From positions 33,544,501 through 33,608,500 of the forward strand of contig OY727094.1 of the NCBI GenBank assembly GCA_963402885.1: a stretch of 64,000 nt of DNA, written 5' to 3'. The stretch's first letter is position 1. Every line of letters starts with the position of its first letter. The DNA is from Antedon bifida (Eukaryota; Echinodermata; Crinoidea; Comatulida; Antedonidae). A program made the translations under genes and the position numbers. This document shows, piece by piece, positions 57,348-64,000 of the stretch. The notes under the pieces were generated by a model. That model was not told the origin of the DNA. It did not search any database and saw nothing but the letters and a program-made list of their open reading frames with translations.

Positions 57348-60300
57348 ATGGTGTGCGGATCGATCGGAAAATGTAATGACAATTCGATGATTGTTCCAGT
57401 ATGGGTACGTAACTTGCAAAATCATTCAGAGCATCTTGTATACGGGATTCTCGATGCTCAAAGTAATTCATGCTTCATTGACGAAGACTTGATAAAAAGG
57501 CTGAAAGTCAAGGGTACACAAACTCAGTTGAAATTATCTACGATGCATTCAGCTGATACTGTAGTGGACTGTCAAAAGGTAAATGGTCTTCAAATTATAA
57601 GTTTTAATAGAAGAGAGACTGTTACCCTACCACCTGTATTTAGTAGACCAAAAATCCCGGCCGAAAGAAGTCAAATACCTTGTCCTGAAGTAGCTCGTAA
57701 ATGGGAACATCTAAAATGTATTGCCGACTATATTATTCCGCATATGCCGGATATACCAGTATCTCTGTTGATTGGTAATAACGTACCTAATGTCATACGT
57801 CCAAGGGACATTAAAGCTGGTGGTGATAGTCAACCGTATGGTCAAAAGTCGCTACTGGGATGGGGTATTGTAGGAACTGTGTGTAAAGATGAGGATTCAT
57901 CAATATCTCATCGAAATCTCGTGTTACCCTCATCCTGTAAGGAAATTATAACACCTTCACAAATTAATCAAATGTTTGAGCTTGACTTTGCAGATCAAAA
58001 GATGAAACCTTTGTCATTGGAAGAGAAACGATTTCTTCAGATAATGGATGAGAACATCAAACAACGTACTGATGGACACTATGAAATGCCTCTTCCATTT
58101 AGAAACAGTGATGCCTCTCTTCCAAATAACGTATCATTAGCTAAGAGCAGATTGGACAATCTAAAGCGACGCTTTAACTACAAACCTCAATTCAAAAGTG
58201 ACTACATTCAATTTATGAACCAAATAATTAATCAATGTGCAGAACCAGTTCCTGTTGATAGCATTGTGGTAAAGGGTAAAGTAAACTACGTGCCACATAC
58301 AGGTGTGTATCACTCGAAAAAACCTGACCAAATACGGGTAGTGTTTGACTGTTCAGCTAGATTCAAAGGTGTATCTATTAATGATTGTTTATTACCAGGA
58401 CCTAACTTACTTAACCACCTTTTAGGTGTATTGCTTCGTTTCAGACTTGAAAGAGTGGCTCTAATGTCAGATATACAAGGAATGTTTCATCAGTTTGTTG
58501 TGGCTCATAGGCACCGAGACTTTCTTAGATTCCTGTGGTGGAAGAATAGTGATACTTCGGAGGAAATTCAAGAATATCGAATGAAAGTGCACTTATTTGG
58601 TGCAGCCAGTTCACCAGCATGTGCAAATTATGGACTAAAACGGGCAGCGAGCGACGGCGAGAAGGAATTCGGTAAGAATGCCGCTAACTTCATTCGTAAC
58701 AATTTCTATGTAGATGATGGGCTGATATCTGTATCATCACCGGATGAAGCTATTAATCTGATTGCTAGCAGTACAGCCATGTGTGCTAAGGCTGGTTTAC
58801 GCTTACACAAGTGGGTTACGAATGACAGAGAAGTGTTAGAGACGATTCCTCAAGATGAGCGAGGTAAACTAATTAAAGAAATAAACCCTAAATCTGACCC
58901 ATTACCGCTGGAACGAGTGCTTGGGGTATCATGGTGTGTGGAAAGTGATTCTTTTAATTTCCGAATTGAACTGAACGATCGTCCTCCGACCAGAAGGACT
59001 ATTTTAGGTACTATTTGTTCTATTTATGATCCATTCGGATTTGCAGCTCCCGTACTAATTACAGGAAAGTTGATTTTACAGGCTATGTGTAAGCAGAATT
59101 TAGACTGGGATGAACCGTTAACATCTGAATTACGGACCAGTTGGTTACAGTGGTATGAAGATATTGTTCATCTTGGAAAACTAAAAGTTAGTCGATGCTA
59201 CAAACCACAAGGGTTCGGAGAAGTCAAGCAGGCAGAAATTCACTATTTCTCAGATGCCAGTGAAGTAGCATATGGCCAATGCACGTATTTAAGATTGATA
59301 AATCATGATAACATTCCCTCTATTTCTCTACTATTAGCTAAAGCCAGAGTGACGCCAGCTAAGAGGAAGATCTCTATACCGAAACTAGAACTAACTGCAG
59401 CGGTGCTATCTGCTCGTGTCAGTGAATTTGTAAAGCAAGAGTTGCCGTATGATTTGAGAGAATACTTCTGGACGGACAGTATGGTAGTCCTTGGATATTT
59501 GCAAAACGAATCCAAAAGATATCAAGTTTATGTAGCGAACCGAGTTCAACAAATCAACGATGCAACTTCAATAGGAAATTGGAATTACATAGAATCATCT
59601 TCCAATCCGAGTGATAAAGTCAGTAGAGGTGTACGTGCTAAGCAATTGATCTCGGATACCGGATGGGTGAGTGGTCCTACATTTCTTCACCAACCAGGTC
59701 CTACTAAACAAAGGCGGTTGGCCGAAATCGATGAAGAATCTCGTAAAACTGTTGCTTCGGAACTAAAACGTATGCATTCATTCCACACTAATGTTGATAA
59801 AGTTGTCTTTCAGAATGATGATCTACTCAAACGTATTTGCAGCCAGTTTTCAAATTGGATGTTACTTAAGAAAGTCGTAGCACAACTTCTTACTTTCAAA
59901 AAGAAACTGATGCTGGCAGCAAATGTTCCAATCAAGAAAGGTGGAGTAATGGATAGAATATCCACAGACATACAACTTAATGTTCAAGACTTACAAGTTA
60001 GCGAAACAATTATCTTAAAATATATTCAATCTGAATATTTCTCTAGCGAAAAATCTGTATTATGTGGTATTCGAAGAAATGACGAAATACAAAACAAAGG
60101 GACTAAGAAAAGAAATCGTAATTTGAAACGAACCAATGGAATATATCGTCTGGATCCCTTCCTAGACGAAGATGAACTTATTAGAGTCGGTGGGAGAATG
60201 AGAAATGCAGTAGCTCCAAATGAGGTAAAACATCCCATCGTAATCCCAAGAAAATCCACAATTACCAATTTATTAATAGATTATTACCACAAGAATATGG

Positions 60301-61382
60301 GCAGAAGTACAACACATAATAGCATAAGGCAGAATGGATACTGGATCGTGGGTGGTAATTCAGCTACATCACAATACATTTATAAGTGTGTAACTTGCCG
60401 AAAACTAAGGGGACCATTATCAACCCAAAAAATGGCTGACCTTCCTTTGGATAGACTAGAACAACATCCTCCATTTACTTATTGTGCTGTTGACATTTTT
60501 GGACCTTTTCTTATTAAAGATAGACGAAGTAAGGTGAAGCGGTACGGTGTATTGTATACATGTCTTGCATCTAGGGCTGTACATCTAGAATCTGTGAACT
60601 CATTAGAGACCGATTCTTTCATCAACTCGCTAAGACGATTTATCAGTATTCGTGGGCCGGTTCGTCAAATTCGGTCAGACCAAGGTACGAATTTTGTTGG
60701 CGCACGCAACGAATTTGAAGAAGAGAAAATTAGACAATATCTGTTAGATGAAAACTGCGACTGGATTTCGTTTAAGTTCAACGTCCCGTCAGCTAGCCAC
60801 ATGGGTGGCATATGGGAACGCATGATACGTACAGTAAGAAGTGCGCTTGAACCTCTACTACAACGTTGTGGCGAGCAACTTGATGACGAATCTTTCAGAA
60901 CATTATTAGCCGAAGTTCAAAATATTGTGAACTCTCGCCCTTTAACTATAAATACTTTATCCGAGGTTGATTCACCCGAACCTCTTACTCCAAACCATTT
61001 ATTAACCATGAAGGCGAAAGTTATTCTTCCTCCCCCAGGTACGTTCCAGAATACAGATGTGTATTGTCGTCGACGATGGCGAAGAGTGCAGTATGTTGCG
61101 GAGCAGTTCTGGCAACGCTGGAAAAAGGAGTACATTACAACTCTTCAGACTCGTCAGAAATGGACTTACCAAAAACGTAATATGGAAATTGGAGATGTTG
61201 TTTTGATAAAGGACGATAATGCTGCTAGAAACCAGTGGAAACTTGGAATAATAAAAAATGTGTATGCCAGTGAAGATGGACTTGTGCGGAAAGTACAACT
61301 CAAAATTGGAAAAGACAAGACACTTGATCGACCTGTACACAAATTAATTTTATTGGTTGCAACGGATAAAATGGAACTCTAA
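57348..61382 (+). CDS. pol: BEL/Pao pol polyprotein (protease, RT, RNase H, integrase)
   Basis: 1344 codons. Aspartic protease with LDAQS at about 35-39; reverse transcriptase about 310-500, with catalytic D375 and the YVDD box at 454-457; RNase H with D636 (SDAS), E681 and D710; integrase zinc motif H981, H990, C1014, C1017; integrase core D1049, D1111, E1157 (VDIFGP, SDQGTNF, GGIWERM); and a C-terminal segment ending in the W-LG ... DG-VR pattern of BEL elements. All catalytic residues seen are intact and there is no internal stop. The apparent ATG start falls on the edge of the inserted LINE fragment, so it is probably not the native start; the frame was once joined to gag. Translation without a fused gag is doubtful. 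Confidence 0.95.
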   Translation: MVCGSIGKCNDNSMIVPVWVRNLQNHSEHLVYGILDAQSNSCFIDEDLIKRLKVKGTQTQLKLSTMHSADTVVDCQKVNGLQIISFNRRETVTLPPVFSRPKIPAERSQIPCPEVARKWEHLKCIADYIIPHMPDIPVSLLIGNNVPNVIRPRDIKAGGDSQPYGQKSLLGWGIVGTVCKDEDSSISHRNLVLPSSCKEIITPSQINQMFELDFADQKMKPLSLEEKRFLQIMDENIKQRTDGHYEMPLPFRNSDASLPNNVSLAKSRLDNLKRRFNYKPQFKSDYIQFMNQIINQCAEPVPVDSIVVKGKVNYVPHTGVYHSKKPDQIRVVFDCSARFKGVSINDCLLPGPNLLNHLLGVLLRFRLERVALMSDIQGMFHQFVVAHRHRDFLRFLWWKNSDTSEEIQEYRMKVHLFGAASSPACANYGLKRAASDGEKEFGKNAANFIRNNFYVDDGLISVSSPDEAINLIASSTAMCAKAGLRLHKWVTNDREVLETIPQDERGKLIKEINPKSDPLPLERVLGVSWCVESDSFNFRIELNDRPPTRRTILGTICSIYDPFGFAAPVLITGKLILQAMCKQNLDWDEPLTSELRTSWLQWYEDIVHLGKLKVSRCYKPQGFGEVKQAEIHYFSDASEVAYGQCTYLRLINHDNIPSISLLLAKARVTPAKRKISIPKLELTAAVLSARVSEFVKQELPYDLREYFWTDSMVVLGYLQNESKRYQVYVANRVQQINDATSIGNWNYIESSSNPSDKVSRGVRAKQLISDTGWVSGPTFLHQPGPTKQRRLAEIDEESRKTVASELKRMHSFHTNVDKVVFQNDDLLKRICSQFSNWMLLKKVVAQLLTFKKKLMLAANVPIKKGGVMDRISTDIQLNVQDLQVSETIILKYIQSEYFSSEKSVLCGIRRNDEIQNKGTKKRNRNLKRTNGIYRLDPFLDEDELIRVGGRMRNAVAPNEVKHPIVIPRKSTITNLLIDYYHKNMGRSTTHNSIRQNGYWIVGGNSATSQYIYKCVTCRKLRGPLSTQKMADLPLDRLEQHPPFTYCAVDIFGPFLIKDRRSKVKRYGVLYTCLASRAVHLESVNSLETDSFINSLRRFISIRGPVRQIRSDQGTNFVGARNEFEEEKIRQYLLDENCDWISFKFNVPSASHMGGIWERMIRTVRSALEPLLQRCGEQLDDESFRTLLAEVQNIVNSRPLTINTLSEVDSPEPLTPNHLLTMKAKVILPPPGTFQNTDVYCRRRWRRVQYVAEQFWQRWKKEYITTLQTRQKWTYQKRNMEIGDVVLIKDDNAARNQWKLGIIKNVYASEDGLVRKVQLKIGKDKTLDRPVHKLILLVATDKMEL

Positions 61383-61524
61383 ATCATACAAACTGTATTG
61401 AATGTTCATTCCCCGTCAGGGAGCCAAGCATAATATTTAGATAGGCGTATAAAAAGTATATATAAATAAATGATAAAAATTGTAATCTAATATGCAAAGA
61501 TTGTGAAAACTTTGCAGGGAGCCA
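61383..61524 (+). other. BEL/Pao 3' non-coding region
   Basis: AT-rich spacer between the pol stop and the 3' LTR. It ends in GCAGGGAGCCA|TGTAAC, a weak purine tract in the place of the plus-strand primer. Confidence 0.7.
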
Positions 61525-61812
61525 TGTAACGGCAGTATGTGTAGACTAGCAAACAATTACGTAATTGTTGTATCTGGGTTAATTTGCATAAATGCCAGAC
61601 CAGGCGACGTATAAAAGAATCTCACTGGCTAGTGTGGCTAGTTGAGATGATGCCAGCGTATAGACCGGAGGTCTTAGTTATTAGTATAAAGAAGTTACAC
61701 TATATGAAGTACACAATAAAATATTTCGATTGTTGCATGATACAAGCCTTCCGTGTTCTTTATTACGTATTATTCTCAACTCAAAGAAGTGGCCAGTGAG
61801 GCCGCAGTTACA
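61525..61812 (+). repeat. BEL/Pao 3' LTR
   Basis: 288 bp with the same ends, TATAAAA (61610-61616) and AATAAA (61715-61720) as the 5' LTR; I saw no difference between the two. TACTG follows directly. Confidence 0.97.
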
Positions 61813-62489
61813 TACTGTTTAGTTTCTGAAATCTTTAAATAATTCTATACAAGGGTTTAGCAAGACTGTGTTATATCCAGGTAGTGTTATTTAAGAACAG
61901 CCAGTTAAAAAAACATTTTAGGCATGAACCATACCTCCGACATGAGTTAGATCATGGAGCTTTTCATTTTTAAATGTTCATCGTTAGGCCTATATGTTTT
62001 TTTGTACCTTTATATTATCTCCAAATGCAACTAAATTGAATACTATACTATAGAACATATGAAAGTAAATTATTCAAAATAACCTACATAAACAAAAACA
62101 ATATAATTTTAAAAAGAACAAAATACAATTGGGCCATTTGAAGGTATTATTGATTAATATATAGAGAGACTGTTCCTCCGCGTCAATGGAGTTTTGCCTC
62201 GATTTGTTTAATAGTACCGTAGTCCATGGTTGTGTTATTAGGTATTGTCAGAGATATGTGTATTCCTATTTTTAATGATTTGAACTGTACTTAAATACAA
62301 TGCAACTTATTGCTGAGTGCTTAAGTTTATACCGTTAAAACGTTCATTTTCATAACCAATATTAATCAATTTAAAACCAATGATGCGTACAGTATCTTGT
62401 CAAAAGTTGTACTAACTGAAATCTGTAGAGGGCAGCAGACTATAACTTTGTTAGGTTTTAGATAGAATAGATTTTCCCAATTTCACATA
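61813..62489. other. AT-rich flank of the BEL element, no gene
   Basis: I see no exon or repeat array here. Confidence 0.4.
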
Positions 62490-62710
62490 CCTTGGTTCTT
62501 CACGAAAACTTGCCATCGAGTGGAGGGGGTCCAGGGGCGAGATTAGTGCCATCAGATTCGAGGCTCTGACTACGTGACTATAGCAAGGAAGTAAACACAT
62601 TTATAAAAGTTAAAAGTGTATTTATTTATTGATTAGACACGCCATGCACCTGGGCATACCATGAACGTAACATTTGTCCTTACCAACAGACCATTGCTAG
62701 TACAACTACG
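62490..62710. repeat. Direct repeat, left copy (partner at 63255-63450)
   Basis: It shares GACTACGTGACTATAGCA, GGAAGTAAACACATTTATAA and a TTATTTATTGATTAGACA stretch with the right copy about 750 bp on. Divergence is moderate. The minus strand of this copy has ATGGCAAGTTTTCGTGAAGA then ACCAAG|gtatgt (62516-62491), a possible short first exon that the right copy lacks. Confidence 0.7.
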
Positions 62711-62829
62711 TTAATTTATTTCAGTAGCAATAGAACGAAAGAACTACTAGATGATTTGAAAAAAACAGGACATTTAGACCAGACAATTTTACATTACTTT
62801 ATATAACAATCAAAGTAACCAGCAGGTTG

Positions 62830-63207
62830 GTGTAAAACAAAACATAAACAATCCGTTCTCGAAGAAGTTCAAGAAATCAAGAATATAAATTTCACCCCAT
62901 ATCGACACTGGATTGCAGATTTTGGAAACGAATTAAGAAAGGCTGTCATTAGGAAAATTGATGCACTCTACAATAATCCCATAAAGAATTATGAAGACGA
63001 TTTGAGTATGATTATAGATAACATTTGTAGATAAAATCATGGTAACATCCTTGTTGCTTGTGTTTGCAAACATATGCTCCATAACTCCAAAATGTATTGT
63101 AGATGGAGAAGCATTCTATATACTTAAGTTTAGTTTTATGGTTTATAAGTTTATTAATATGGATGATATTTCCGAAATAAAATGAAATTGAATTGAATTG
63201 AATTGTC
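62830..63207 (+). mobile_element. LINE 3' end with coding remnant
   Basis: An open frame (VLEEVQEIKNINFTPYRHWI then ADFGNELRKAVIRKIDALYN...) ends in TAG/TAA-flanked sequence near 63033. A 3' UTR follows, then the tail GAAATTGAATTGAATTGAAT. This fits a 5'-truncated non-LTR element. The coding part is not recognised with certainty. It lies between the two direct repeats. Confidence 0.5.
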
Positions 63208-63254
63208 ATAATCAATATTAATATAGACCACTGTATTTCCATTGTTTACGTATT

Positions 63255-63450
63255 TTTGGCTCTTCGCAAAAAAAAAAGATAATCGAGGGGTACAGGGGCA
63301 GGGTAGAAATTAGGGCTTTGACTACGTGACTTATAGCATGGAAGTAAACACATTTATAAAAGTTAAAATTGTATTTATTTAGTGATTAGACATCACGCCA
63401 CACACCATAAACGTAACCTTTGTCCATCATACCATTGTTTGATGCTCTAA
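63255..63450. repeat. Direct repeat, right copy
   Basis: The partner of 62490-62710; offset about 750 bp. It begins GGCTCTTCGCAAAAAAAAAA against GGTTCTTCACGAAAACTTGC in the left copy. Confidence 0.7.
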
Positions 63451-63832
63451 TCAGAGCAAACGCCTATGTTATCAGATGTACTTTGAATTCACATCATTTA
63501 GTTGTTGAGAAATTATTTTGTTTTGTCCTTAAACTGTTGAGAAGAAGACATAACATATTAACCTTTCATTAGCAGAGGAACTCGTCACAAGGCAATGAAT
63601 GAACATTGAACATACAAAACAGAAGTAGAGGAACATTGAACATAGCACAGAAGTGAAACAGAGAAAAATTGGTCTGCTTAAGAATAAAGAGGGAAAAGAC
63701 CACACCACCATTATTTTCTGTAAGTAGACTTATGTTTTTCTACTAGAAGAGAAACAGCGATTTGTTTGTTTTGGTAATTTCTGCATAAACAATTATAGGA
63801 TAGAACATAATACGTTGAGCACTCCATTAATT

Positions 63833-64000
63833 GCGATCAACTGTCCGTTTACGATCGTGACTGTCCGTTCACGATATCGTGTCAACTGTCCGTTTACGAT
63901 ATCTTGTCAGCTGTCCGTTTTCAATCGTGACTGTCTGTTTACGATCGAACTGTCCGTTTACGATATCGTGTCTACTGTCCGTTTACGATCGTGACTGTCC
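63833..64000. repeat. Tandem repeat of CTGTCCGTTTACGATCGTGA units, running off the window
   Basis: About eight units of 20-28 bp start ACTGTCCGTTTACGAT and end either CGTG or ATCGTGTC/ATCTTGTC. The palindromes CGATCG and CGATATCG alternate between units. The right boundary is not in the window. Confidence 0.95.

Larger units (their letters stand above)
55102..61812 (+). mobile_element. BEL/Pao LTR retrotransposon, 6.7 kb, with disrupted gag-pol
   Basis: It has two 288-bp LTRs (TGTAAC...GTTACA), a 5-bp duplication and a gag-pol order typical of BEL/Pao: DUF1759-type gag with zinc knuckles, aspartic protease, reverse transcriptase, RNase H and integrase. The coding region is cut between gag and protease by about 260 bases of LINE 3' sequence (57079-57344). 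The two LTRs read as identical, so insertion was recent. No clear tRNA primer-binding TGG follows the 5' LTR. Confidence 0.97.

Overview
This is a 64 kb stretch of an AT-rich animal nuclear genome: split genes with GT-AG introns, long introns, many short mobile-element copies, minisatellites and a BEL/Pao LTR retrotransposon. The repeat content, the frequent TAGGCCTA- and TACTGTA-type words and the gene structures suggest a marine invertebrate, and my guess is an echinoderm. That placement rests on overall impression and is not proven by any single gene.

Two conserved genes lie head to head. On the minus strand, five exons between 14757 and 5615 encode the first 183 residues of mitochondrial ribosomal protein mL44 (MRPL44, RNase III-like fold). 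Every exon phase agrees, and the rest of the gene should lie to the left, beyond position 1. On the plus strand, a C2H2 zinc-finger gene has its main coding exon at 18809-21121 and two small exons at 31752-31818 and 38316-38396. Together they encode about 809 residues with eight zinc fingers and a C-terminal coiled coil. A strong donor just after the stop codon (38413) and a strong acceptor at 49581 suggest a long intron in the 3' UTR, which may run to a poly(A) signal near 53.6 kb. The roughly 4 kb between the two start codons should hold both promoters.

Layout: 1-5.6 kb holds a palindromic MITE, an 85-bp tandem array, a diverged 173-bp repeat carrying a MITE and an 86-bp tandem array. 5.6-14.8 kb is MRPL44 with intronic MITEs, a G-run and tRNA-like SINE heads. 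14.8-18.8 kb is the promoter region and the first intron of the zinc-finger gene. 18.8-53.6 kb is the zinc-finger gene; its introns contain LINE tails, a 28-copy 25-bp minisatellite with a GGATCC in every unit, more MITEs, and several repeat-free GC-richer blocks that could be cis-regulatory. 53.6-55.1 kb holds a MITE and candidate minus-strand exons of an unrecognised gene. 55102-61812 is a BEL/Pao element with two 288-bp LTRs that read as identical and a TACTG target duplication; its gag-pol is split by a LINE 3' fragment. 61.8-64 kb holds a LINE tail between two diverged direct repeats and a tandem array that runs off the window.

The main unexplained signals are a MITE family (10 copies or fragments) with TTAA/TWAA flanks, a dispersed repeat carrying a hammerhead-like core, and the alternative C-terminus offered by intron retention in the zinc-finger gene. 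I found no CRISPR array, operon or wholly new coding system.
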